Assembly (NCBI RefSeq): GCF_008806975.1
Contig: NZ_CP031728.1
Coordinates: forward strand, 2,418,001 to 2,482,000
DNA: 64,000 bases
Source: Cellvibrio sp. KY-GH-1
GTDB taxonomy: Bacteria; Pseudomonadota; Gammaproteobacteria; Pseudomonadales; Cellvibrionaceae
Direction of reading: 5' to 3'
In this document: positions 18,291 to 27,834 of the stretch, piece by piece
How positions within the stretch are numbered: the first letter of the stretch is position 1
Layout: every line of letters starts with the position of its first letter
The notes under the pieces: model-generated
What the model was told of the DNA's origin: nothing
The model's database searches: none
The model's input: only the letters and a program-made list of their open reading frames with translations
Translations under genes and position numbers: made by a program

Positions 18291-19148
18291 TTATTTCTTG
18301 CTTGCGCGATATTGTTCTTCCAACTCTTTGAAAGTAGGACGAACGCTGTGGAACAACACTTTACGACCGAACTCAACAGCGACTTGCGGAGGAACACCGT
18401 TCATGGACGCAACCAACACCGCTTTAATACACTCATACGCACGCGATTCATCGCGCAGCTTGTGATTCAAATAACTAGCGAAGGGGCCGATGATGCCGTA
18501 GGCAAACAAAATACCCATCAAGGTCCCCACCAATGCTGCCGCCACCGAGTGCCCCAATTCTGCAGGTGGGCCACCGATCTTACCCATGGTGATTACCACC
18601 CCCAGTACCGCCGCAACGATACCGAATCCGGGTAAACCGTCGGCTGCGTTTTGAATCGCCCCCGGCACCAACGATGCCTCCTGGTGATGTCCGTCCAATT
18701 CCTGTTCCATCAACGACTCCAGTTCATGGGGCGCCATATTGCCCGCCACCATAATGCGCAGATAGTCGCAGATAAACTCAACGATATGATGGTCTTTCAG
18801 AATGTCAGGATAATTCGCAAATATCGGGCTGGAGTCGGGTTCCTCGATATCACCCTCGATGGCCATTAAACCTTCCCGGCGTGTCTTGTTGAGAATGTCA
18901 TAGAGCAGGGTCAGCATTTCCAGGTAAAAGGACTTTTTAAACTTGGAAGGTGTCATGAGTGCGCCGGCCGATTTCACCACACCGATACTTACGGAGAGCG
19001 GGTTTGCAACAATCATCCCCCCCAGTGATGCGCCGCAAATAATCAGAATTTCCGTCGGCTGCCAGATTGCCAGCAAATTACCGCCGTGCAGTATGAATCC
19101 GCCGAGCATACAAGCGAAGAGGACGATGATCCCCAAAATAATATTCAC
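18291..19148 (-). CDS. motA: Flagellar motor stator protein MotA
   Basis: A 285-residue proton-channel subunit of the flagellar stator with four membrane helices and a cytoplasmic loop. Family signatures are ILIICGASLGG in helix 2 and PGFGIVAAVLGVVITMG in helix 3, plus the charged residues of the rotor-contact loop (around RREGLMAIEGDIEEP). The start codon is GTG with GGGGG upstream; the first ATG lies inside the first helix and would break it. It forms a two-gene operon with motB. Confidence 0.95.
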   Translation of the reverse strand: MNIILGIIVLFACMLGGFILHGGNLLAIWQPTEILIICGASLGGMIVANPLSVSIGVVKSAGALMTPSKFKKSFYLEMLTLLYDILNKTRREGLMAIEGDIEEPDSSPIFANYPDILKDHHIVEFICDYLRIMVAGNMAPHELESLMEQELDGHHQEASLVPGAIQNAADGLPGFGIVAAVLGVVITMGKIGGPPAELGHSVAAALVGTLMGILFAYGIIGPFASYLNHKLRDESRAYECIKAVLVASMNGVPPQVAVEFGRKVLFHSVRPTFKELEEQYRASKK

Positions 19149-19392
19149 GCAAACCCCCAGCGCAGCATAACCGCTTCAAAAAGCGGCAAAAATGTCTAAT
19201 TATCAAACAATGGAATAAGCGCCAGTCAACCAGCACGAATTGAGTATAGGCAGGATGATTTGAGGTTCAAGGAAGCAAAGACGTTAAGCGCGCAGAATTT
19301 ACCAAATTTGACCGAGGCCAGCTGATCGCGGACACTGTCCGCCTTTTGCAAACTTGATCAGCTATTTGAAAAGTGAGTTACGGAGCCACTCT

Positions 19393-19707
19393 ATGAAACC
19401 TGAAGACCTTTCCCCGGAGCAACAACAAGCATTGGAAGCAGCCACCTTCCGTCGTTTACTCGCGCACCTGGATAGCCGCAAAGATGTACAGAATATTGAC
19501 CTGATGAACCTTGCCGGCTTTTGTCGCAATTGTCTCAGCAAATGGTATGTCGCCGCCGCCGAAGAGGGAGACATCCAATTAGATTACGAATCTGTACGTG
19601 CCCGCGTCTATGGTATGCCCTACCCGGAATGGAAAGATAAATACCAACTGGAAGCTACCAGCGCACAGCTCAATAGCTTCCAGCAAATAATGGACAAGAA
19701 AGACTAG
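19393..19707 (+). CDS. DUF1244 family protein
   Basis: A 104-residue protein that reads as DUF1244, a small helical family common in proteobacteria. The conserved core is LAGFCRNCLSKWY...YGMPYPEWK, including the Cys pair FCRNC. The start at MKPEDLS has CGGAG upstream. Its stop codon lies directly against the stop of the convergent sensor kinase gene, with no terminator between them. Function unknown. Confidence 0.85.
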   Translation: MKPEDLSPEQQQALEAATFRRLLAHLDSRKDVQNIDLMNLAGFCRNCLSKWYVAAAEEGDIQLDYESVRARVYGMPYPEWKDKYQLEATSAQLNSFQQIMDKKD

Positions 19708-22700
19708 CTAAAGTTGTTCGGGAGTAATATCGCGCGATGCCTGTAAATCCAGAGCACCGCTGGCGATTAACGCCGGTAATTTGCCTTCTTGCAACGGATT
19801 TTCGGCTGGCGCATCACTCAAACGACTATTGAATCCAACCCAACAATCGCGCCCGGCCTTTTTAGCAACATAAAGGGCGCGGTCAGCGATATTGACTACC
19901 TGCTCCCAGCTCAACGCGTCCGGCTCTTGTTGATAGAACGGATAAATTGCGAATCCCAAGGATACGGTTTTATGCAAATGAATGCCGTCGCCAATATCAA
20001 ACGAATAATTGGTTACCGCCTGACGAATGCGCTCAGCCATTTCCGGCGCCTCTGCTCGCGAGCAAAAGCGCGCCACAATTAAAAATTCTTCCCCACCCCA
20101 GCGCACCAAATAATCTGAATCGCGCAATGCCTCTTCCAATAGACGGCTGAGTTGATCGAGCACCTTGTCCCCAGCCGCATGGCCATAGGTATCATTTACT
20201 GTTTTAAAATGATCCACGTCCAACAACAGAAAAATCAGATCATGATCACGCGGTGGTGGCCAGAAAATGGAATCTTCACTGCGCCCATGATTTGAATCAT
20301 GCCAATTTTTATATTCGCGATCGACCAATGCCAAATCAACACCAATCGATTTGTTAAGGAACCGGCGGTTGTGCAATCCCGTTAACGGATCGGACAAACT
20401 CGCCTCCTCCAACTTGCGATAAGCGATTTGTAATTCCTGTTGTGCTTGCCGCAACCCTTCATTTTTCTTGCGCAACTCTTCCGTGCGCTCAGCCACTTTT
20501 TTATCAAGATACTGAGTAGCACTATAAAGTTGAAGATGCGTATCTACGCGCGCGAGCAACTCTTCTTTTGAAATTGGCTTACTGAGGTAGTCATTCGCGC
20601 CCACTTCAAAACCCATTACCAAATCATGGGTCTGATTGCGCGCCGTGAGAAAAATAATTGGCAATTCATAAGCACGATAGGATTCCCGTAACCGCTTACA
20701 GGTTTCATAGCCGGACATCTTCGGCATCATGATATCCAGCAACACCAAATCTACATCGCCGAGCTGCTCAACTAATGCGATCGCTTCTTCGCCACTGGAG
20801 GCCTCCGTGACACGGAAATTACGTAAGGCCAAATGACTGACAAGTACCCTGCGATTTATCGAGTCATCATCGACCACGAGAATGTGGCCTTGATAAGTTG
20901 CATCATCGGTTCGCACCTGAGAATCGGGCTGGTCCAAGACGATTTGTTCTACCAGCTCTGCCGAGGCCTCGGGTGTACTGAGTTCTAGCGATTCGCCCGG
21001 CAACTCTAATGACATAGGAAGCATTACACTAAAAACCGACCCCTGCTCCGGGGTCGACTCTACGCTAATAGTCCCGCCATGCAGCTCCACTAATTGTTTG
21101 GTGATCGACAGGCCCAAACCTGTACCGCCGTATGCGCGTTCAATGCGACTATCAACCTGATGAAAAGCCTGAAAGATGTCAGACAAATGTTCGCTGGGAA
21201 TCCCAATGCCCGTATCTGCAATTTGTACGCGAATCTGGTCATCTTTTACTTCGGCAAAAACGTTAACACTACCCTCGTGAGTAAACTTAACCGCGTTGCC
21301 AATTAGATTATGCAAAATTTGTAGCAAGCGATCTTCATCGGCGTAAATCGCTGGCAAATCACTGGGAATATAATTGTTAAGTTGAATTTTTTTAACACCG
21401 ACCAGCGGCCTGGATAGCGTAATTACCACATCAACCAAAACACGCAAGTCAATTGGCTTTTTGTGTAAGGCAATGCTCTGGTTTTTTAATTTTGAAAAAT
21501 CGAGGATGTCGTTTACCAACGCCGAAAGTCGTTGGCCACTTGCCGCAATCAACCGCAAGCTGTACTGGGCTTGTGAAGGAAGCTGCCCGCTTGCACCATC
21601 GAGCAAGGATTCGGCTAAACCAATAATGCCATTCAATGGCGTGCGCAACTCGTGTGAAGTATTTGCAAGGAATTCGTCTTTTAGTTTATCCACTTGTTGC
21701 AAACGGCGAACCAACGAGCGCTCTTGCTCTACTTGTTGTCGCTCGTAACGCAACCGCATGCGCTGAATACGTAAAAACCAGAGCAATAGCAGCAACGCGA
21801 ACAACGCGTAAAGAATATAAGCCCAACCGCTGCGCCAGGGAGGTGGCGACACATGGATCGTCAGACGCGCGCGTTTATCACTCCAAATACCGTCGTTATT
21901 CGCGGCCGTAACTTCAAAAATATAGGTGCCTGCATCCAGGTTAGTGTAGGTTGCCGTGCGCTTGTTACCGGCCTGAATCCAATCTGCATCAAATCCAATT
22001 AGTCGGTAAGCATATTGGTTTTCTTCGCTCATTTGAAAATTGAGCGCCGCAAATTGGAACGTAATAACTGAATCTTGATGCGTTAAGTGAATTTCCCCCG
22101 TGCGATTAAGGGACTTGTTCAAGAGTGAGTTGTCGGGCCCCACTTCCACGGGTTTATTCAACACAAACAGGTCAGTGAGCACGACTGAAGGACGAATTTG
22201 ATTTGTACTGATAGCCGCGGGGTCAAAGGTCACAAAACCTTTGCTGTTGCCAAAAAATAATTTGCCTGAATTTAATTTCACCGGCGCGTTGCGGTTAAAC
22301 AGGTTATCGCCGAGCCCGTGGCGCTTATCGAAGTTGCGAAACTGTTTGTTAGTGTAATCAAAGCGCGACAACCCTTTTTGCGTTCCGAGCCAGATGTATC
22401 CCTGATCATCTTCGATAATCCCAGCGATTACGTCATCGACTAACCCATCTTTGCTGGTGAGCGTGGTAAATTTTCCAGTATCGCGATCCAACAACCCCAA
22501 ACCACCTCCGTCACCGCCTACCCAAAAATTTCCGCGACTATCTTCATAGAGGACGAATACAAAATCAGTACCCAAGCTGGAGAGGTCGCCATCTTGATGA
22601 CGATAGCGTTTAACAAATTGCTCGCTGACCGGATCAAACAAATATAGGCCTGTGATAGTGCCTACCCATACACGATTTTGACGATCAACATACACAACGC

Positions 22701-24285
22701 GAGAATAGAGTACCTGTGCACCATCCAACATTTCCGACGGCGGCAAGTAATAGCGAAACTTTCCCGTGCGCGGATCGAAGCGATTCAAACCCTCTTCGGT
22801 TGCAATCCAGAGATAACCCTGATTGTCGCGCGCCACTGACCAAGGCTCGCGCCCGCGAATGGCATCCGGGTTGTTTTTATCAGGCAAGTAATGGGTAAAT
22901 TTACCGGTAACCAAATCCAGTCGGTTTAACCCTCCGGCAAGAATTCCAAGCCAAAGCGAGTGAGTGGATTCATCCTGTGCCAGCGATAACACAGTGTTGC
23001 CATTCAATCCCTGCTGGTTGTTGGGATCGTATTGATAGCGAGTAAACTGTTCGGTGATGGGGTCGAAATGGTTCAACCCATAACCTGCGCCAATCCAAAG
23101 CTTGCCCGCCGCATCCTTAACCGCAGAAAGCACCCCGCCCTCGGTGATTGAATTTGGGTTACCAGCGCGATATCGGTAATTATTAAAGACAGACGCGTGA
23201 CGATCGACCACGTCAACGCCAGACGGAAAAAAGCCGAGCCAAATGTCTCCGGCTGCATCTTCAAACAGCTCGTTGACTACGTAGTTGCCGGGAGACCCCT
23301 GCTCGGATTCGTCGTAACTAAAGCGCGCAAAATGAGTTGTACCCGGTGCGCGAACGTAGACTGCACTGCCATCACCGATCCACAAGTTATGTTGGCGATC
23401 TTCCAGTACCGACCAGACCACCGCACTTTTCTCAAGGGTGTCGTGTTTGACTGCTACAAAGCGCTCACGTGCTGTGTCCAGCATAAACAGGCCACCACCA
23501 TAACTGCCTGCCCAAAGGTTATTTGCAGAATCTACGTGGAGCTCACGAACGTCCAGAAACATCAGACCTTCGTCTTTGCCGTAAGCTCGCATGGTTTCTG
23601 ATGCAGGATCAAAGCGGATCACCCCGCGCTTTTGGTGCCCGAGCCAGAGCATGCCTTGATTGTCTTTCACCAGGGCGTACACCCAATCGTCTTGGGCATC
23701 ACCACCAAAGGAATAGCCTTTGAATTGCTGCTGCTGGACATCAAACCGAAAAAAGCCGCCTTGTGTTCCCAACCACAACAAGCCATCGCCGGTTTGCTCT
23801 ATCTCCATAATGTTATCGGCGTTTACTGCTGTTTGTGCGTCGTGATGCACCTCAAAACGCGTAAAACTATCCGCATCTGCGTCATAGCGGTTAATGCCTT
23901 TGCGCGTGGCAATCCAGAGGTTGCCGTCAGCATCCAGGAAAATATCGTTGACGTAACTGTGGCTGAGGCTGCGAGAGTTATCGTCCTCCTTGCGATAGAT
24001 TCGCACCTGATAACCGTCATAGCGAGCAAGCCCATTCGCCCCGCCAAACCACATAAAACCGTCGGCATCCTGAGCAATTGAATTGATATAGCCGATAGCG
24101 GCTACCTGATCGGGGAGTACGTGACTAAATGAATAATGCGGAGTGCTAACGTCTGCGTTTGCCGGCTTCGCGCTTACCCAAGCTGGCACCATCAGCAAAA
24201 CCACCAAGTTAGCCAACTGGACCCGGCGGAAGATTCCCCCATATAGGGAGAGCACAATAAACATCCAAAAGCTCTGCGAACTCAC
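19708..24285 (-). CDS. Hybrid sensor kinase: propeller sensor, kinase, receiver and GGDEF
   Basis: A 1525-residue signalling protein. The start GTG 24285 is supported by AGGAA 7 bp upstream. Order: a signal peptide or anchor; two seven-bladed propellers of Reg_prop repeats (motifs like GLWLGTQGG and GNLWIATRKG) to about residue 730; a Y_Y_Y domain (about 742-808); a membrane helix (about 817-836); HisKA with SHELRTPLNG near 878; an ATPase domain (NAVKFT, ADTGIGIPSE, GTGLGLSI); a receiver with the phospho-acceptor Asp in LLDIMMPKM near 1182; and a GGDEF domain with RWGGEEF near 1397. Family knowledge suggests periplasmic sensing of glycans. Here the output is cyclic di-GMP instead of the usual DNA-binding domain. 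Confidence 0.9.
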   Translation of the reverse strand: MSSQSFWMFIVLSLYGGIFRRVQLANLVVLLMVPAWVSAKPANADVSTPHYSFSHVLPDQVAAIGYINSIAQDADGFMWFGGANGLARYDGYQVRIYRKEDDNSRSLSHSYVNDIFLDADGNLWIATRKGINRYDADADSFTRFEVHHDAQTAVNADNIMEIEQTGDGLLWLGTQGGFFRFDVQQQQFKGYSFGGDAQDDWVYALVKDNQGMLWLGHQKRGVIRFDPASETMRAYGKDEGLMFLDVRELHVDSANNLWAGSYGGGLFMLDTARERFVAVKHDTLEKSAVVWSVLEDRQHNLWIGDGSAVYVRAPGTTHFARFSYDESEQGSPGNYVVNELFEDAAGDIWLGFFPSGVDVVDRHASVFNNYRYRAGNPNSITEGGVLSAVKDAAGKLWIGAGYGLNHFDPITEQFTRYQYDPNNQQGLNGNTVLSLAQDESTHSLWLGILAGGLNRLDLVTGKFTHYLPDKNNPDAIRGREPWSVARDNQGYLWIATEEGLNRFDPRTGKFRYYLPPSEMLDGAQVLYSRVVYVDRQNRVWVGTITGLYLFDPVSEQFVKRYRHQDGDLSSLGTDFVFVLYEDSRGNFWVGGDGGGLGLLDRDTGKFTTLTSKDGLVDDVIAGIIEDDQGYIWLGTQKGLSRFDYTNKQFRNFDKRHGLGDNLFNRNAPVKLNSGKLFFGNSKGFVTFDPAAISTNQIRPSVVLTDLFVLNKPVEVGPDNSLLNKSLNRTGEIHLTHQDSVITFQFAALNFQMSEENQYAYRLIGFDADWIQAGNKRTATYTNLDAGTYIFEVTAANNDGIWSDKRARLTIHVSPPPWRSGWAYILYALFALLLLLWFLRIQRMRLRYERQQVEQERSLVRRLQQVDKLKDEFLANTSHELRTPLNGIIGLAESLLDGASGQLPSQAQYSLRLIAASGQRLSALVNDILDFSKLKNQSIALHKKPIDLRVLVDVVITLSRPLVGVKKIQLNNYIPSDLPAIYADEDRLLQILHNLIGNAVKFTHEGSVNVFAEVKDDQIRVQIADTGIGIPSEHLSDIFQAFHQVDSRIERAYGGTGLGLSITKQLVELHGGTISVESTPEQGSVFSVMLPMSLELPGESLELSTPEASAELVEQIVLDQPDSQVRTDDATYQGHILVVDDDSINRRVLVSHLALRNFRVTEASSGEEAIALVEQLGDVDLVLLDIMMPKMSGYETCKRLRESYRAYELPIIFLTARNQTHDLVMGFEVGANDYLSKPISKEELLARVDTHLQLYSATQYLDKKVAERTEELRKKNEGLRQAQQELQIAYRKLEEASLSDPLTGLHNRRFLNKSIGVDLALVDREYKNWHDSNHGRSEDSIFWPPPRDHDLIFLLLDVDHFKTVNDTYGHAAGDKVLDQLSRLLEEALRDSDYLVRWGGEEFLIVARFCSRAEAPEMAERIRQAVTNYSFDIGDGIHLHKTVSLGFAIYPFYQQEPDALSWEQVVNIADRALYVAKKAGRDCWVGFNSRLSDAPAENPLQEGKLPALIASGALDLQASRDITPEQL

Positions 24286-24491
24286 ACGATATTCCTGTAT
24301 TGCTCTGGTCGATCAACCAGATTAACGGGGCGCAGAGTTAGTCTCGCGCTCCAACTAGCTTAGCCCAGCCGATGAGGGGCGCAATTTTAATCAACACAAT
24401 CCATTGAGCAAGGGAAGTGCGCAACACTCGGCGCCACTTGCACAACGAAATAAGCCAATGAGAGCAAATACAACCGGGGAAATTTAATAGA

Positions 24492-24518
24492 TAAAAAAAT
24501 GCCCCCACATGGGGGCAC
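24492..24518 (-). terminator. Rho-independent terminator of the propeller-protein gene
   Basis: On the minus strand GCCCCC-ATGT-GGGGGC is followed by ATTTTTTTAT. It lies 16 bp after the stop of the gene ending at 24534. Confidence 0.9.
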
Positions 24519-24533
24519 TGATGAAAGGTCAAT

Positions 24534-25370
24534 TTACTGGAGATGGTAGGCAGTAACGGAGTTTTTGAAAAAGTTAGGGACGAATAAGGTGTTGGTTGTT
24601 GCATCAAAACCTATATCAGCCGTGTTGATTTTGTCTGCCTGCGAATCGATAAGTAGCTGAATCTTGCCATCGGCATAAACGTAATAAACCAACCCGGGCC
24701 AGCAAGACACAATAAATTCACCGCGCTTAGCCATCTCAACCCCGTCAATTCCCTGGGCAAAACCTTTAGCGAGGGTCAAGCGGGCTTTATCTGGACCAAA
24801 TATTAATAATTCAGATCCTGCGCCGACTAACAAATTCGAACCTATCGCTTTAAGCCCGTTGGCGTTGTTGATATTGTCCAGATAAAGCGTCGCTTCATCT
24901 TTTTCAATTCGATAAACCTTATGGGTCCGCGTATCTGATACAAACACTATTCCGGCAGAATTAGCCGTTACATCATTTAAAAATACTGAATTGGCAATGG
25001 GGATTTTTTTAAGGATTTTTTGTTTTTTAATATCAATAACCACAACCTCGTTAATATCCGCCACATATAACCGGTTTTTTACAATAGCCATCCCCTTAGG
25101 TGCATTGAGACCGGTGATCCAGTCCTTATCTAGCACCGAACCATCTGGCGCCAAGCGGGCAATTCCACCTTTACTGTCTGCAACCGCCCCCTCACCATCA
25201 ATCAGAGATACTAACAAATAGGGGGACTTTTTATCGGCAACAAACAGTACCGATTCGGGGGTAGGTAAATCAGATGCCATCCACAGAGATGTCAGAGTAT
25301 GCTGCGCCTGAAGCGCCGCCGAAGAAAAACAAGTTGATAGGAATAACACTAGCGCCGATAGCTTTTTCAT
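24534..25370 (-). CDS. Periplasmic SMP-30/NHL-like beta-propeller protein
   Basis: A 278-residue exported protein with a signal peptide ending near AALQAQ. The body reads as a six-bladed propeller of the SMP-30/gluconolactonase or NHL type, with repeated blades such as GLNAPKGMAIVKNRLYVADI and SVFLNDVTANSAGIVFVSDT. The acidic metal ligands expected for a lactonase can only be guessed, so activity is uncertain; binding or scaffolding is equally possible. It is a single gene with its own terminator, divergent from the LacI-type regulator, sharing a 293-bp intergenic region with it. A link to the nag regulon is possible but not shown. Confidence 0.7.
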   Translation of the reverse strand: MKKLSALVLFLSTCFSSAALQAQHTLTSLWMASDLPTPESVLFVADKKSPYLLVSLIDGEGAVADSKGGIARLAPDGSVLDKDWITGLNAPKGMAIVKNRLYVADINEVVVIDIKKQKILKKIPIANSVFLNDVTANSAGIVFVSDTRTHKVYRIEKDEATLYLDNINNANGLKAIGSNLLVGAGSELLIFGPDKARLTLAKGFAQGIDGVEMAKRGEFIVSCWPGLVYYVYADGKIQLLIDSQADKINTADIGFDATTNTLFVPNFFKNSVTAYHLQ

Positions 25371-25663
25371 GGGATACCTCTTTATTGTTGTAGTAAAAAC
25401 TCAGCAGGAACAGCCAGGTAAACCAGCGAGACAACCCTGTTACTGATAGCCGAACCGGTTTTTATGGTGCCATTGCCCTTTTAGCCCACGCAAAAGACTT
25501 TACAAAACCTTGCGTGATTCAAGAGGTGGTAATTCGGCCGTGAAATGATTGCGCCAATGGCAGCTAAGCTCTACCCTAGACACCATTACAGTCTAGCCAA
25601 CGCAGCGCAGGCGTCTTGCGCGCTGCAATAAAAATCCATTCACAAAAAGAAAGTTGCCAGAGA
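25371..25663. promoter_or_regulatory. Divergent intergenic region with imperfect operator-like sites
   Basis: This region separates the propeller gene and the LacI-type regulator. GACAACCCTGTT near 25430 matches the 12-bp nag palindrome at 9 positions, and an inverted repeat CTAGAC-N9-GTCTAG lies at 25576-25596. Neither is strong evidence of a binding site. Confidence 0.3.
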
Positions 25664-26719
25664 ATGATGAAGACCAGTGCCGACAAACACGCCCCCAAAG
25701 CCAAAGCCACCATTAAAGACGTAGCGAAGCTGGCCGGAGTCTCCTTTAAGACCGTATCGCGCGTTATCAACAAAGAGGGTACTGTTGGCCAGGAGCTACA
25801 AGACAAGGTAATGCAGGCAGTGAAAGCCCTGAATTACCAACCCAACCTGTCAGCGCGCCTGTTGCGCGGGGCGGCCTCCTCCATCGGCTTTATCTACGAC
25901 AACCCCAACAGTAACTACGTGATCGATATGCAAAAGGGGATTCTGGGCGAATGCCGACGTCAGGGTTACGAACTGGTTATTCACCCCTGCGATTCCAAAG
26001 CGGAAGATATTATTGATGAAGTGCTAAATATGGTGGACCGCAGTCAAGTGGGCGGCCTCGTATTAACCCCACCCATGTCGGAAATGCCCGATGTGCTAAC
26101 CGCACTGGGTAAACGCAAAATTCCGTTTGTGCGCATTCTCTCCGGCGCACAAGCACCCGATAAAAAAGGCCCGTGTATTTTCATCGACGACCGCACGGCC
26201 GCTTACAAGATTACCCAATACCTGATCGACCTGGGCCACAAAGCCATCGCCTTTTTGGGCGGTGAAGAAGCACATAAATCCAGCGGTGAGCGCTTGGAGG
26301 GCTACAAGGCCGCACTCAAAGCCAACAAAATTACACTCGACAAGAAACTGATTTTACCGGGCGAATATTCATTTGAATCCGGCGTAAAACGCACTCGCCA
26401 ATTGCTCGCGTCCAATTTAAAACCCACCGCCGTGTTCGCCTGTAACGACGAAATCGCTGCAGGTACTTTATTTGCCGCGCGTATTCAGGGCGTAGACGTA
26501 CCGCAACAATTATCCATCGTCGGGTTCGAAGACAGCCCCTTCTCCCGTCAAGCCTGGCCTAATTTAACCACCGCCCAACAACCCAACCCCACCATCGCCG
26601 AGCGCGCGACGTTTTTATTAATTGAAACTATACGCGCACAACGCACCGTAGAGAGTGAAGGTTTTTATCCACAACTCATTGTGCGCGATTCTACTTGCCC
26701 GGCGCCGAGTAAACGTTGA
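25664..26719 (+). CDS. nagR: LacI-family transcriptional regulator, probable GlcNAc regulator (NagR-like)
   Basis: A 351-residue LacI/GalR repressor. The helix-turn-helix is IKDVAKLAGVSFKTVSRVIN (residues about 17-36), with the hinge helix NLSARLLRG. The effector-binding periplasmic-protein-like domain ends with FEDSPFSRQAWPNLTT, typical of the family. ATG 25664 (or 25667) follows AGAG; the open frame upstream has no start signal. The gene lies next to the nag operon, and three perfect palindromes GACAACGTTGTC with the central CG usual for LacI operators occur in the nag promoters. LacI-type NagR regulators of GlcNAc use are known in Shewanella and Xanthomonas. The assignment rests on this context, not on a tested ligand. 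Confidence 0.85.
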   Translation: MMKTSADKHAPKAKATIKDVAKLAGVSFKTVSRVINKEGTVGQELQDKVMQAVKALNYQPNLSARLLRGAASSIGFIYDNPNSNYVIDMQKGILGECRRQGYELVIHPCDSKAEDIIDEVLNMVDRSQVGGLVLTPPMSEMPDVLTALGKRKIPFVRILSGAQAPDKKGPCIFIDDRTAAYKITQYLIDLGHKAIAFLGGEEAHKSSGERLEGYKAALKANKITLDKKLILPGEYSFESGVKRTRQLLASNLKPTAVFACNDEIAAGTLFAARIQGVDVPQQLSIVGFEDSPFSRQAWPNLTTAQQPNPTIAERATFLLIETIRAQRTVESEGFYPQLIVRDSTCPAPSKR

Positions 26720-26773
26720 ATTTTTTTATTCGACAAATACATTTGAAAAGCAATTTTATAAAAACGACATTTT

Positions 26774-26820
26774 ATACAAACGAAATCGAATACAAACGAA
26801 ATAGGATACAAAAGAAAAGG
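26774..26820 (+). repeat. 16-bp tandem repeat, three copies
   Basis: Units ATACAAACGAAATCGA, ATACAAACGAAATAGG and a degenerate ATACAAAAGAAAAGG follow each other between the nagR stop and the terminator. The stretch is A-rich and noncoding. Confidence 0.8.
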
Positions 26821-26843
26821 CCAGCAATATTTGCTGGCCTTTT
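26815..26843. terminator. Bidirectional terminator between nagR and nagB
   Basis: A 13-bp stem AAAAGGCCAGCAA / TTGCTGGCCTTTT with loop TAT and further T-run (CGTTTTT) on plus. It separates convergent nagR and nagB transcripts. Confidence 0.92.
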
Positions 26844-26876
26844 CGTTTTTCAGATTTCTCACATTCGAGGAAGTAA

Positions 26877-27671
26877 TTAATCTCGCCCTAAACGCTCAAG
26901 CAGCTTTTGGTTTTCCATTTCGATGTGTTTGTAAAAATCCACATCAGCCAACTGCGATGCTGCAGCCTCATCAATCACCAGTACCACATGCTCATGCATT
27001 TGCAACGCGGATGCTGGGCAGGCTGCTGTTAACGGGCCTTCTACCGTTGCTTTAATCGCCTCGGCTTTGTTGGCACCAGTTGCCAATAGCACTACTTTTT
27101 TGGATTCGAGAATAGTACCAATACCCATGGTGATGGATAAATGCGGCTGATACTCATCAGGGCCAAAGAACCGCGCGTTGTCATCGATAGTGGCGCGAGT
27201 CAGGGTTTTAACGCGAGTGCGCGACATCAATGATGACGAAGGTTCGTTAAAACCAATATGCCCGTTACGACCAATACCCAGTAATTGAATATCAATACCG
27301 CCTTTTTGCTTGATATTGTGTTCGTACTGCTCGCAGGCTGAAAACGGATCTTCTGCATCCCCTGGTGGCACTGCCGTTTGCGATTTTTCGATGTCGATAT
27401 GATCAAACAATTGTTGATTCATAAAATAGCGATAGCTTTGTGGATGAGTGCCAGTCAAACCCAGATATTCGTCCAGGTTAAAACTGCTCACATTTTTGAA
27501 AGACACGCGACCAGACTGATACGCAGCAATTAATTCTTTATACAAAGCCACCGGCGTAGAACCAGTCGCCAAACCCAATACCGAATCAGGTTTGCGTTTA
27601 ATTTGTTTGATAAAAATATCAGCGCCGTATTTAGCAACTTCGGCGGCATCTTTCAGGATAACAACTTTCAT
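26877..27671 (-). CDS. nagB: Glucosamine-6-phosphate deaminase
   Basis: Converts glucosamine-6-phosphate to fructose-6-phosphate and ammonia, the last step of GlcNAc entry to glycolysis. It is a 264-residue NagB-I (E. coli type) sugar isomerase-fold enzyme. The phosphate-binding [16 protein letters not shown], the catalytic segment FNLDEYLGL (Asp and nearby His) and [12 protein letters not shown] are all present. GGAG lies 6 bp before the ATG. It is the last gene of the nag cluster but is separated from nagA by 163 bp that contain a long hairpin element. Confidence 0.95.
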   Translation of the reverse strand: MKVVILKDAAEVAKYGADIFIKQIKRKPDSVLGLATGSTPVALYKELIAAYQSGRVSFKNVSSFNLDEYLGLTGTHPQSYRYFMNQQLFDHIDIEKSQTAVPPGDAEDPFSACEQYEHNIKQKGGIDIQLLGIGRNGHIGFNEPSSSLMSRTRVKTLTRATIDDNARFFGPDEYQPHLSITMGIGTILESKKVVLLATGANKAEAIKATVEGPLTAACPASALQMHEHVVLVIDEAAASQLADVDFYKHIEMENQKLLERLGRD

Positions 27672-27717
27672 TAAGCACTCCGGTGAGTGTTGGAACAGAG
27701 AAGGAAATTGGTACTCA

Positions 27718-27827
27718 GATTTGTTGTTCGTTGACTATTAGCAGACTGCCGGAGACAGGGACGTCGACGACAAGCCTACAGGGATGCATTTACGGCGCGT
27801 CTGCAAATAGGCAACGAACAACAAATC
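27718..27827 (-). repeat. Long hairpin element with conserved 52-nt core, copy 1 (nagA-nagB)
   Basis: Arms at 27718-27746 and 27799-27827 form a 29-bp inverted repeat with two mismatches (outer part GATTTGTTGTTCGTTG). They enclose a 52-nt core, read on the minus strand from GCGCCGTAAATGCATCCCTG through GGCTTG and GTCGAC to CTCCGGCA. The core matches a second element at 47208-47259 at 44 of 52 positions, while the arms are unrelated. The core is in the sense direction of nagA and nagB. It could be a structured RNA, a processing or termination signal, or a DNA element. Confidence 0.8.
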
Positions 27828-27834
27828 GGTTTAA

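Noticed and set aside
26774..26820. Tandem repeat as a CRISPR remnant
   Set aside because: The units are directly adjacent without spacers, only 16 bp long and A-rich; no cas genes are near.
27718..27827. Hairpin element as a miniature transposon or an integron attC site
   Set aside because: The core is conserved and the arms are not, which is opposite to a transposon end. No target duplication was seen and no integron GTTRRRY core sites or integrase are present.
27672..27834. A metabolite riboswitch or glmS-type ribozyme before nagB
   Set aside because: The structure is a simple long stem with a repeated core also found after fklB, a gene unrelated to amino sugars, so a sugar-specific sensor is unlikely.
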